Source: Phytoseiulus persimilis
Taxonomy: Eukaryota; Arthropoda; Arachnida; Mesostigmata; Phytoseiidae
NCBI GenBank assembly: GCA_037576195.1
Contig: CM075102.1
Span: 10,602,001 to 10,666,000 of the forward strand
Direction: 5' to 3'
Length of the DNA: 64,000 nucleotides
Shown here: piece by piece, positions 52,701-63,214 of the stretch
How the letters are laid out: every line of letters begins with the position of its first letter
Numbering within the stretch: position 1 is the first letter of the stretch
Program-made: the position numbers and the translations under genes
The notes under the pieces: generated by a model
Databases searched by the model: none
Told to the model about the DNA's origin: nothing
What the model saw: the letters and a program-made list of their open reading frames with translations, nothing else

Positions 52701-54235
52701 TCATTTAACTTGCTCCCTGATCGCGAGCCACATCACCCGAGCCTAGTGAGGCTAGAAACCAGGAAATGCAATTTTTCAAGCTTCCTGGAGCCTGCTTCTG
52801 TATTCGCTATTCTCGCGCTGTTCGTTCTACGACGGCAGTGGCGAGAACAGAGTCAGTCAATGGAATATCATTATCAAGGATATGAATGCCCCCGGAAGAC
52901 AATCCTGAGGGTGCTGGAACGAAATTGAGAATTCGTGTAGCGGGCTTTGGAATTCCACTGTCAAGTCTTTTTGTGGAGGCGCTTATCGGAACGATTAGGT
53001 TCGCTTCGGAATGAAAAGTTACGGAAATGTATCTGAGCTGCACATTCATACTCGGAGCTCCGCATCAGTGTTTCCAGAAGGATTTACGCGACGATGACAA
53101 GACCGAAGGACTCGAAGAGGCCGAAGAGAAATTTCCGAAATGTTGCGACAGAGGGTCGCGGGCATTGAGAAATTCTTCGAGATATCTCTTGTGGACCCCT
53201 GGAAGATTGTTCACTGCATTCAAGGGCTCTGTGAGACCCGTTCTTTGGGAAAACTCCGTTCCATAGGCCGAGTCCACGGCCTCCAACCGATACGTCGGCC
53301 GACCTTCTGCCACTTCACGCGTTGTCGGAATGCACGAATATGATGCCTTTTTTACGCAGTGGAACAACATCAAAGTATTTTCACGGCTCTCGGGAAGGGC
53401 TGCTGGATGCTTCTCGGCGCTTCTGTCCGAGAAGGGAAAAGTACTCGAACTAGTTCAGCAGATTCGCGAATGAAGAGAATAACGGTACCAACGATGGACT
53501 TCAGCAGAGCTAGATCTGGATGAGCCCGGTGTAATATCGCTGGAATTAATCTATGTGAGGCCCACTTCCTTCCTGATTTGAAGCTCGAGGAAGAAAAATG
53601 CCGTACGCCGCAAATTTATTCCAAGCGATGAGTACTGGAATCGGACTTAGATGGCCGATGTCGTGCCCCGGATCATGCTCGTGAGCATCATACTCGTGTT
53701 TTGAAGATGGAAAATCTCTCTGAACGCGACCACCACAACATGGCAGCGCGGACGTTCCCAATCAGACGAAAAAGAACGTCGTCGCGAAGAAGACCGTATT
53801 CGTCAACTTCCGTTCCCCCTGTCTCTGTTATCATCCGATGCACTTCATTGGTATTCAATTTTCACTTGAACTCCCGCTTTCGCCAATAGCCGTCGTTACG
53901 CGAGCTCCGACGCGAGAAGAGTACCCGGGAAAGGGTCTGGCCCACTCGCTCACAGCAGTGCGTCTTTCCATTTGCGTCAGCAGTGATTTCGTTGCGTGAG
54001 ATTGTTTGAAGTTTGGGAAATTTCCGCTTCCAAGCTCGAGACAACGCGCCGGAAGTCCAATGGCTAAATGTATCTGGTTCCTTTTCCAAAAATGCCCACT
54101 CAGTATCACCCGCGCGGTATCTCACCGCATATCTCTCGAATATGAACTCTCATGGTTTCGGATTCGCCTACGTCACCGACTCCCGACAGAATAATTGCGA
54201 AATATTCTATGAAGCGCAAGGAGTGGACGCATCAA
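46715..54235. other. Long stretch without an assignable gene
   Basis: Contains the longest single minus ORF after the one at 33.7 kb (49856–50689, 277 codons), but it has no domain, no ATG context worth noting and competing open frames. Other coding-like but unlinked pieces are minus 46723–47142, minus 48436–48654 and both strands of 53.0–53.4 kb. Nothing here met the standard for a gene call. Confidence 0.3.
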
Positions 54236-54241
54236 TTTATT
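54236..54241 (-). terminator. Likely poly(A) signal of the prefoldin gene
   Basis: The plus strand reads TTTATT, that is AATAAA on the minus strand, 102 bases beyond the prefoldin stop codon and correctly oriented for a short 3' UTR. Confidence 0.6.
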
Positions 54242-54342
54242 GCCGTGATTCCTCTTCCGCCGAAGTATACATGTTCCTGCTAGAGTGTCTTCATTGGTTC
54301 AACCGCAATGTTCATAAAGATCCACAAGCGCAAAAGTCTAGA

Positions 54343-54762
54343 TCACTGTCCTGCGTTGGCTCCTGCTGCACTGTTGAATTCCATTCTTTTGTCATTAATG
54401 ATCTTCTGCAAGTTGTTGATTGTGTCCTTCTGTACCTGAGATTTCTTTCCGATGTCTTTCAGTGCGTTTTCCTGACGCTTCAATTCACCGTTGATGTAAT
54501 CGATCCGTTTCTGAACGTTCTGTTTGGAGTCATCCAGATTCTGTGATATGAGCACAGGGCCTACCAGTTTGAATATCTTTGAATCAACTCCCACCATGCT
54601 CAATTCCGAATAGACCGACTCGTTTTCGAGCAATTGTGCCTCAAGGGTTTGCCGAGCCGCTCTGGCCTTCTCGAAATTCGTTTGCAACGACTTGTAACTC
54701 TCCACTTCGGTGATCAACTTTTTGTGCATATCCTCTAGTTCTTTCATCGCCGCTGCGGTCAT
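54343..54762 (-). CDS. PFDN6: Prefoldin subunit 6
   Basis: Beta-type subunit of the hexameric prefoldin chaperone, which hands unfolded actin and tubulin to the cytosolic chaperonin CCT. The intronless frame encodes 139 residues: an N-terminal coiled-coil helix (KKLITEVESYKSLQTNFEKA), the conserved beta-hairpin core FKLVGPVLISQNLDDSKQNV, and a C-terminal helix (KRIDYINGELKRQENALKDI) leading to a short tail. The vertebrate protein is about 129 residues. I chose the first true ATG (54762; MTAAAMKEL...). A second ATG five codons on (MKELEDMHKK) would give a length closer to the family norm. The gene is divergent from the DJ-1 gene, with 311 bp between the two start codons. Confidence 0.95.
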   Translation of the reverse strand: MTAAAMKELEDMHKKLITEVESYKSLQTNFEKARAARQTLEAQLLENESVYSELSMVGVDSKIFKLVGPVLISQNLDDSKQNVQKRIDYINGELKRQENALKDIGKKSQVQKDTINNLQKIINDKRMEFNSAAGANAGQ

Positions 54763-55073
54763 TGTGCACACTAAACTGAAGTTTCAGACACTCCGAAATT
54801 GGACTTCTCTGAGCAGCGTGTTTTGACGGCGGCGCTTCCGACGCTTAACCCGGTCCGTGTTTTAGTTCTTTGCCCTGCAGGGAAACAGACCTTCAAGGAG
54901 ACTACGGCCGATTCATCGGCTACAGATAGACGTCTATTCGGCACGGGCCAAAAGGAGCGAGCTCGACTAGGGCGAAACGAGCATATTCCAGGCTTTCAAG
55001 TTGACTCAACTCGAGGTTTCTTCCTGCGACAGGAGGAAGTTACTCCGGGTTTTATTAAACGACGGAACGTACA
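54763..55073. promoter_or_regulatory. Shared divergent promoter region of PFDN6 and DJ-1
   Basis: The 311 bp between the two start codons must contain both 5' UTRs and both promoters. No TATA box or other named element is evident. The arrangement fits a bidirectional housekeeping promoter. This is inferred from gene orientation and not from any motif. Confidence 0.5.
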
Positions 55074-56172
55074 ATGAACGTCCTCCGTGCAATCTCAGGC
55101 ATCCGGAATAACCACCGCTGTGTGCATTTGCTGAAGTCCAGGAGTTTCTGTTCGGGTGTCGGAATGTCTGGTAAAAATGCTTGCGTCCTCCTCGCCCATG
55201 GATCCGAGGAGATGGAAGCTGTCATCGTGATCGACGTCCTGCGCAGGGCCGGGGTAATCGAGCTCAGTTATCGCCTCTTGAATTACCTCATTGTGATCAT
55301 TCTCATGGCCTCGCCTTGACTCTGGCTGGTCCGTATTCGGCTTCCGTGCAACATGACACCCGCTTTTTGCTTCCATCAATTTGGTCAATCGGGATTTTTT
55401 CGTTGCAGTTGAAGGTCACCGTCGCCGGCGTGGATGGTATTGAGCTGAAATGCAGTCGCGAAGTTGTCATCAAAGCCGACAAGACTCTCGAAGATGCACA
55501 GAAAGAAGCAAGTTTTTCTCAGTGATACCTACTTTGAATCTGCTTGCCCAATCTGCTAGTTATAGGAGCATGATTCCGTGTAGCGCGCCCCTGAACGATT
55601 CATATTTTCCAGAAATTCGATCTCGTGGTGCTACCCGGTGGTCTTGAAGGCTCTGAGACATTCTGCACGGTGGGTTCTCAGGAGCTTTGATATATATTGA
55701 GCTTGATTCCCACCATGGATGGGAGCTGCATTCGATAACGAACTCTTGATCGTCGTTCACCAGAATGCCAAGGTTGGAGAGTTACTAAAGGAGCAGGAAT
55801 CGTCTGGACGTACCATCGGAGCCATTTGTGCTGCACCAATGGCACTCGCAGCCCATGGTATTGGGAAAGGCAAGAAGGTCACGATATATCCGTCGATGGA
55901 GGGGAAAATGGTGAGATTGCTCAGTTGACATCATTATTGTGATCCTTCTCATGACTATCGAATCGAGTCTAACATCTTGTCGATACGCTCGGTATTCCAT
56001 CCGCAAGGCTGGCTACACTTGTCAAGAGAATCGTGTCGTTGTCGACGGGAAGCTCATCACTTCTCAAGGTCCTGCAACGGCTCTCGACTTCGCTTGCACT
56101 CTTGTCAGAGAACTCCTAGGCCCGGAGAAGGCTCAAGAAACAGCGAAACCCATGTTATATGACTTCAAATAA
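55074..56172 (+). CDS. PARK7: DJ-1/PARK7 family protein (redox-responsive, glyoxalase/deglycase-like)
   Basis: Five exons, 55074–55253, 55409–55507, 55613–55669, 55764–55910 and 56008–56172, all joined in phase 0, encode 215 residues. The core aligns along its length with human DJ-1: GSEEMEA (catalytic-site Glu18 equivalent), VLRRAG/LKVTVAG, FDLVVLPGG, GAICAAPMALAAHGIG (the oxidation-sensing Cys106 equivalent) and ENRVVVDGKLITSQGPATAL. Human His126 is replaced by Tyr (KVTIYP), as in some insect DJ-1 proteins. About 30 extra N-terminal residues rich in Arg and Ser (MNVLRAISGIRNN...) resemble a mitochondrial targeting peptide; an internal ATG at 55164 (MSGKNACVLLA) would give a cytosolic form of normal length. 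Intron 2 (55508–55612) starts with GC. The last exon's AATAAA overlaps the stop codon. Confidence 0.95.
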
Positions 56173-56173
56173 A
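56168..56173 (+). terminator. AATAAA overlapping the DJ-1 stop codon
   Basis: The last codon and TAA stop of DJ-1 are embedded in AATAAA. If used as the poly(A) signal, the 3' UTR would be only about 10–30 bases. No other canonical hexamer is obvious in the next 250 bases. Confidence 0.4.
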
Positions 56174-59100
56174 CTTATCGACATGTCGAAGATCTATCCA
56201 ACTGAAACCGGTCGTTTCGTATTCTGGCGGGGGAGGAACCCGTCGTTCCTCCATCGGTGTCATTCTAGCAAGATTCTCGCCCGCAGGTCCTGATCCGCGG
56301 CTCCTCCATTTGATGAGTCTTTTTCCCAGGAGACCAGCCGAGTCAGTAAATCTCCGAGCTCCTCAGGAGGCCACTTTTCCGCTCGATTCCAGCGCTTTTT
56401 TTCCATGGAGGGATGCCGAGAAATAATCATTGTGGAAGACCGGAAATTGCAATATGATTCGACAATACAAAATCTCGAGTCTTGGCTCGAGCATGCACGG
56501 CTCGGAAGTCGTTCTCAAAAAGGAGAGTATGTTGGAACAATGATGTTCGGTTCCGTGATTTGAAGATCCGGCGACGAGCTGAATGACCGAGAATAGGATG
56601 TCGACGTATCATATCGATAACACTGTTCGGCATCTCGTATAATACTTCTGAGCTGGAGCCACCCTCCCACCAACTCCGCAATCCGATCCGGGTAGGAAAG
56701 GACATGTTTCTTTTCTTATCGCCACGGACAATAACCATAACGGACTCTGCTCTCAAGTTGAGCGCGAGAGACAGGCGTTGAGATGGTTCTAGTTGATGCG
56801 ACTTTGATTTCATGTGGCTGCCGAAGAGTCGGGCAAGCTCTCCGGGTCGCGAGAGCACCGTGTAGCGGTACCACTTTAGATCAACGCGCTCACATGATGA
56901 ATCAGACTCATGTGACGCTACGAAAAGAATGGGGCGTGCGTGAAATGAGACACCTAATTCAGCCGAGGTTAGCCATGTGCTCTTGTGCCCGTAGAGTCAT
57001 CTAGGAAGAAAACGTAACCTTACTCGGCCGGTTGACGTTTGATATCGCGCAACGACACAAAGTTATTCGAGAGCGGGCGTTTAGTTTTCCGCGCAGGATA
57101 AGTTGCAGAAGCGTCGCGCAGGAGCCGAGCTCGCAATCAATATCTGAGGAAAGCTAGCGGAGGACTTGTCTTTCCGATATCAATGAAAATGCGGCGCTTG
57201 CTAGAACCGCTGATGATACCGATGAGATGTGCTCGGAATCGGTCTTCGAGATAATGTTAGATCCTTATGAATCGGTGATCATCACTATACGTTGGAGTTC
57301 CACGCCGGAAGCGCTTTGGAAAAATCAACTCAGTTACCTGGGAGGTCTGCTCATAGGTCCACGCTATGAACACGGCCGTTATGCAAAGCTTTGTATTCTC
57401 CGTGAACTAGTGCTGCATACAGTCGGGAAGCTAGAACTTTTGTATCGAGAACAACCTTCCAATGTGCCCACTAAAAAGCGGGACATACTTGAGAGCTCCG
57501 AGACTTAAGATTACCAATGGAGTTGGGGAAACCGGGCGCAGAATAAAGAAAAAAAGGCCACAGAGCATTCCCAGTTGTCTATCCGGTACCATCATCGATA
57601 TTTTCGGGCTGCAGCCGAATTTCAGACTGCTCCTTATCGGATGCGTGATTCAATAACTCAATGAAGTCATTGTGACCGTGTTCCGTCTGATGATGGGCAT
57701 GCTCGACTTAAAGTTCCTCTGGGAGCTGAAAGGTTATCACATTTCCTCTCACTTCTGGGCACCCCTCTCGCTCAACATTGCCCACGAAACTTTGACACCT
57801 AATCGAGACCCTGAGACTCACCTGGCATTAGAGAAATCCCGCCCCCCGAACAGCTGGATATTAATGGGGTAGCGTGGCATTCAGAGGAAGTATGGTGAGT
57901 ATTCATGCTTTATATACGGTGAGTTTGAGTGCTCTTCATATCTGGGCTCAAGATACGAGGAATGTCTGACGTCTGGCAATAAGTTGACGTGCAGTAAATC
58001 AAGCCATGAATGTGATTCCGCTGCTCCCGTCACCAACTTCATTCCGAAACTCTCCATCAGCGCTCCGCGTCGAACTTGCTCTTCGCGGCCTTCAGTGCCT
58101 CCGTTGCGCTAATGTGTCGTCGAGATCTCGTTGGTGAAACACTGTTTTGACCTGATATTTGCATTCCGTTCTAAGATGAATGTCGCTCGAGGCTGTAAGA
58201 GATCAATAACATTCCTCAAACGCAGGGCTCCGTCACGGGACTCACGGGTACGACAAAATCGTTGATTCTCTCGAGATGCCGTGAATTTCGCGGGACGCCT
58301 CGATTTTCCACGACTTGTATCCCCACTGAATGATTTCAGTCAGAAATCTCCTTCGCGCATGCTTTTTGGCGCAAAGCGGCCCGTTGAGTAGGTTCGTTCG
58401 ATTCTACTTCCGAGCAATCCGCCGGATGGCCATTGATGAGCTCAGTTGGGCGGTGTCTCCGGACAGCAGACCCCACTCGTCCTTTGGGCAAGCCGTAGGA
58501 GCTCCATCCTGTTCCAGTTCCAACAAGATGGAATAGTTCGTTCTACGCCGCGATGAATCACGCGCATCATCTAGGAAATTTCTGCGAAGTATTCAGCCGT
58601 GAGATAGAGAGGAGCTTTACTTCGAATCAGGCGGATGTTCTCGCTTCGTCTTGACCCCCAGATATTAAATCACAGCCGTCATCAGAGTCAGTCAACAAAG
58701 TTCGCACCGCATTCGGTGGCAGAACTGACCCTTTCCGAGGTATGTGATGTGCGAGGTAGAGTCCACGAAGACGACTTGGATGTGCTGAAAGAATGGCTTG
58801 ACGTTTTGCGCCGCAACGAGGAAACTTGGCGTACACGAACACGTGGAGGAACTCGATCCCTCGTCTCACCCCATGACGTTCGGGAGGAGAGCCTCAGAAC
58901 GCTCCCCAGAGTTTGCGAAAATCGCTTTCATTTTTTTGAGCGTGCTTGTCGATATTCGGCAGATCGTTCCTCCAGTCAGTATGCAAACGTGCTCCGGGAC
59001 GATCGCCACCCTATCGAGGAGAGCGACCTCTCCATGTACAACCTGCTATACCGGGAGCCAGGGGAGGTCTGACAATGAGCATATCGCTTCTGCATCCCTC

Positions 59101-60763
59101 ATACGCCGAGAAAAACGCCGTGACTTAGCTGTGAATTTTCGCTCAAAACACCGTGACAAATTCACAGACGTGCTCATAGGTTTACTGAAACGGAGAATGT
59201 GTTGGGTAAAACGCCTGGCGAATCTCTCTTCGGCACAGTGACGGAGAAATGGCCGGAAGAATGTTCCCAGGTATTCCCAGGCTATTTCGCCTCAGATCAT
59301 GATGTCCAATCGTTGGAGAGCCGTTTCGGCTGCCAAAGGCTCCTCCAGGAGAAGGGGTGGAACACTCCCGCGGCAAACTTGTTCGGGCGTCGTGTAGCTC
59401 AACCTGTGCGATGGTTGAGCCGAGTCGGGGTGTTGCGAAACCCTGCCACGGTTTCTGTTATTCAGTTCACGGCTATCCCACCCTGTACCGACGGGGCCTA
59501 AGATGGGTTCGAAAAGATCTCTATTGTCAGCGGGTTGCGCGACTCCCCTCCCCTTCCCCTAATACCTTCGCTGCTGACGTCTGGTTCTCTAATATTAGTT
59601 CATCGCACGCGTAATAGGTTTCGGACGGTACGTCGGTAGGAATTGCGTCGGATGCCCTGACGTTAGATATTTTTCTTGTTGAAACTGATACAATTGAGTG
59701 TGGCGGAAGCCGAAACTTCTTTTCGCTTGAGCCCTCCTTCCGGTGAGGAAAGGACGCACAGTTAGAAGATGACACAATGATGCCTTAAGGTGCAGTCCTG
59801 AAAGCAACCGTAGGGTCTCTTCGATGAATTGATTAACGTATCTCACGGTATCCTCGCTCATCAGCTGCTCAATGCGCTTGAGACAGTGTCAGTGATTCCT
59901 CAGCAGCCAGGCGACTGCGGATGGTGGCGGTTGATAACCGCACTTTTCGGGCGAGTTCTGTGGCTGATGTAGATATGCGGATAAGGAGTCGTTACAAAGC
60001 TAAAGCCCAAGGGCTGGTTTGGGTGAGGTACTCAAGGCGGATTTCCAAGCCGAGTTTTGCGGTGGAAACCAACGGGAGTGAGTCCTGTGTGGCTAGCTTG
60101 ATAAGGACAATCTGATTCTCCATGGTTTGAACGAGTTTTCCAACACTCCCTCTCCCAAGGCACTGACGGTGCTGGGTGAGTCCGACTGCGAGCAAGCCGG
60201 CTCAATATTCAGGAAATCGAGGGGGCAATCGAGAGCTTCGGGGAGGATGACACTCATGGGGCCCCATCTTGCTCCAACACGCGAGGCGCTCCCTTTACGC
60301 GGAGGAAATACCAGAAATTTTTGTCTCTGAGTCCGTCCTAGATCATGCTAACCTCCCAAAATCGACCCGTCTGATCCTGACTTCGATGCCGAAATCGACT
60401 CTCGTGTCAACCCTGGAACAGTCGCGATAAATTCCCATGTAACAATGGGGCCGGCGGGGCCAGATGTGTCGGCCGAGTCATCTCCACGGTTGATGCACAC
60501 TGTCAGCCACACATGCTTCATTGGCAATCTAACTTTCGAAATTCTCGTCTCCCCAAAGAATAATTTTCGACGTCAGATCTATTGAAGATTTGATGAATAA
60601 CGGGTGGACTACGTATGTCTCGACCCAAAAATCTAACCTTTTGACGTGAAAACGTCGCTCCCTGTGGCTTTTGTACACTGCTAGTGCTTCGTCTTTCATG
60701 TAACGGATCTTGAGGCTCCGGTCTGCCCCCAAACTTCGCTCGTGATGAACCGAAAACGCTTAA
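56173..60763. other. Unassigned; one good isolated exon candidate
   Basis: The best signal is + 58662–58739: a strong acceptor (CTTCGTCTTGACCCCCAG), 25 codons (IKSQPSSESVNKVRTAFGGR, then TDPFR) and a GTATGT donor, entering and leaving in phase 1. A following exon from about 58830 (NLAYTNTWRNSIPRLTP, then a stop) fits the phase but is unproven. The minus frame 56427–56858 and the plus frame 57227–57508 are open but unrecognised. Confidence 0.3.
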
Positions 60764-62408
60764 AGGGTCTAGCCGGATAAGGTAGCGTTAGGTGCCCCAC
60801 CTCGACCGATCTTCTTGAAAACGACAGGATCGTGTTCTCTATGTGGAAGAACGTATTCCTGAAGTTTTCAGCCTTTTCCGTTACCCAGATCCAAATCTAT
60901 TAACATTAATTAGAAATAGTTCAATTAAATCCGCATGGTCAAGAGCAAACTTAAAATCGTTAGATCTCGAGAACCGCTGGGCCTACGGCGTCGAACGACA
61001 ACTTTTTGGAAAGCTCTCATCGTGGGCTATCTTCTCATATAGCCAGTGATCAGATCGCATGATTTCGAAGGCATCAAAAATCGAGGGTTTCCCAATTTAG
61101 ACGGTTGATACCCTCCCCGTGGCCGGCCAAGAATCGGCGAAAACCAGAATGTAGCCCCAAGTACCCTCTTCCTACTCAAGAAGTTTCATCCAAATCGAAG
61201 CTTAGCCTTCGGATTTATCGCTCCGAGAGGGTAACCGACCAGACCCCTCTCTCACTTTGGAGTCCGTAAATTCGACTCAAACGCGCTTGAAACGTTCCAA
61301 ATATTGCAAAAATCTCTGAGCCACATCCTGGAGGTTTTTTTTCTCCTTTATTTTCTCTCCCTAGGAATCCTCAACCCTCGAGATCGCTTTCTTCCGATTC
61401 GGTCTCGGGCTCCGAAACGAGAAAGAGATTCGAGAGTTCGGCCGCTGGTCGCCGAATCGGGAGCTGGTACCTAGCCAGAGCTAGGTAGTACACGGCAGCA
61501 GCCACGTGGGCACAGCATCCTACGGTCCGATTACCATTTGGGCATTCGCACCAGTAGGCCGAAATCTCTCGGAGATCGTTCTGGCAAGGCACGTATCGGA
61601 TGAACACCTGCAAGGGATTGACGAAGACGGTTCGCCGTTCCGACAACAGCTGGAATCTCATACGGTGACCCGTAGAGGGCATTCCGAGCTGACAGACAGC
61701 GAAGTGAAATGATGTGTCGACAGAATCGAAACCACTCAGACGATCCGAGTGGAATCTGTGTTCACTTTTCTCTGACAATGAGTCAACCTGGTTCTGAGGG
61801 AAACGAAATGGTGAAGCCTACACACCCGATAACTCTTCCGTTTGATCCTCCAGGATGTGGCTCAGAGATTTTTGCAATATTTTGAACATTTCAAGCGCGT
61901 TTGAGTCGAATTTCCGGACTCCAAAGTGAGAGAGGGGTCTGGTCGGTTACCTACTCGGAGCGATAACTCCGAAGGCTAAGCTTCGATTTGGATGAAACTT
62001 CTTGAGTAGGAAGAGGGTACTTGGGGCTACATTCTGGTTTTCGCCGATTCTTGGCCCGCCACGGGAAGGGTATCAACCGTCTAAATTGGGAAACCCTCGA
62101 TTTTTGATGCCTTCGAAATCATGCGATCTGATCACTGGCTATATGAGAAGATAGCCCACGATGAGAGCTTTCCAAAAAATTGTCGTTCGACGCTGTACGC
62201 CCAGCGGTTCTCGAGATATAACGATTTTAAGTTTGCTCTTGATTATGCGGATTTAATTGAACTATTTTTAATTAATGTTAATAGATTTGGATCTAGGTAA
62301 CGGAAAAGGCTGGAAACTTCAGGAATACGTTCTTCCACATAGAGAACACGATCCTGTCGTTTTCAAGAAGATCCGTCGAGGTGGGGCACCTAACCGGCTA
62401 GACCCTTT
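60764..62408. mobile_element. Foldback DNA transposon with ~570-bp terminal inverted repeats and a SWIM-finger ORF
   Basis: Left arm 60764–61334 and right arm 61846–62408 are near-perfect reverse complements. The outer ends read AAAGGGTCTAGCCGG and CCGGCTAGACCCTTT. The inner ends read CCACATCCTGGAGG and its complement. The 511-bp loop holds the SWIM-domain ORF. Low divergence between the arms suggests recent activity or arm homogenisation. I cannot define a target-site duplication. The ORF is too short for a whole transposase, so this is probably a deleted or non-autonomous member. A diverged relative lies at 5474–5935. Confidence 0.9.
61371..61778 (-). CDS. SWIM zinc-finger fragment of a transposase-like protein
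   Basis: The 136-codon open frame in the transposon loop contains CECPNGNRTVGCCAHVAAAV, a CxC...CxH SWIM zinc finger, followed by YYLALARYQ and an acidic end (SEPETESEESDLEG). SWIM fingers of this GCCAHV type sit near the C-terminus of transposase-like proteins in arthropod mobile elements. No upstream catalytic DDE domain is present within the element. No ATG near the frame start is convincing, so it is likely the 3' exon of a once longer gene. Confidence 0.75.
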   Translation of the reverse strand: MSEKSEHRFHSDRLSGFDSVDTSFHFAVCQLGMPSTGHRMRFQLLSERRTVFVNPLQVFIRYVPCQNDLREISAYWCECPNGNRTVGCCAHVAAAVYYLALARYQLPIRRPAAELSNLFLVSEPETESEESDLEG

Positions 62409-63134
62409 TTTCGAAAGGGTAACCAATTTGGGGGAGAAGCCCTCATTCGATTCCGGCGTTCACTCGAGCAATTTGAGATCGAGACCAAGACCAATATGTG
62501 CAGCCCCTCAGAAAGCTCGGAAATCAGCATGATTAATCGTTTCTCTCGGTTTCCGAGAGACGCATTGGAATCAATTGGGCAGGGAAGTGGACGCCCGTAC
62601 GAGCCAATCTCGAAGCTACACTCAGTTCCTTTCCGGGTTATCCAATGTATCATTTGTACCTCGAAAATCGGCCGAATTTCGGAATTTGATCGGAGAAATC
62701 GGATGCGTTCGGCTCGTCAGACGCTATGCTGTGAATATCTACCGAAGGTCAGGGTCTTAGGACGTGAATTCATGTCGGACAAAATCAAGACGAATTGATG
62801 AGTGAGGAAAATCAAATCTTGAGGCAATCTGAATCACGAAGCTTAGCTGTCTCAACTCAAGATCGCTGATCAAACAACGAGGTTTCTGCTCGAACAGTGG
62901 GAAGCTGTTGATCTCGTGTTAGAGATGTCAGAGTTCCGGCCAGAAATTTCGCACTCTCTGCCCACATCAGAATGGCGTTCCCGGAAACCTCGAGTAGTGC
63001 TCAGGAGGTGGAGAGTTGAAAGCTTGGGGCCACCGAAGGAACCGAAGAAGATTTCGATAATTGCTCCAGACATCGCTCCTCGGGATTGAAAGAAAGATCA
63101 TGTCCCGTGCGCATCTCACCTCATCAAGGGTGCC
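62409..63134. other. Flank of the transposon, no gene recognised
   Basis: About 0.7 kb with no splice-supported frame on either strand and no similarity to other parts of the window that I can see. Confidence 0.3.
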
Positions 63135-63214
63135 CGACAACTGGGCCCCGGCGTCAACTGGGCCTCGCCGTCAACTGGGCCTCGCCGTCAACTGGGCCAC
63201 GGGGTCAACAGGGG
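63135..63214. repeat. 17-bp tandem repeat, about 4.6 copies
   Basis: Unit CCGTCAACTGGGCCTCG is repeated with a few substitutions, the outer copies most diverged. Inverted, degenerate versions (GTTGACGCCGAAGCCCAG...GTTGACGCGC) lie about 150 bp downstream near 63,354–63,380. The intervening and following sequence up to 64,000 shows no recognisable gene. Confidence 0.9.

Noticed and set aside
54013..54546. 177-codon plus-strand open frame over the prefoldin gene
   Set aside because: Antisense shadow of the firmly identified PFDN6 coding sequence.
59882..60118. Plus frame reminiscent of a Tc1-type helix-turn-helix (AARRLRMVAVDNRTFRASSV)
   Set aside because: No catalytic DDE/D region, no inverted repeats, and the second helix-turn-helix cannot be recognised.
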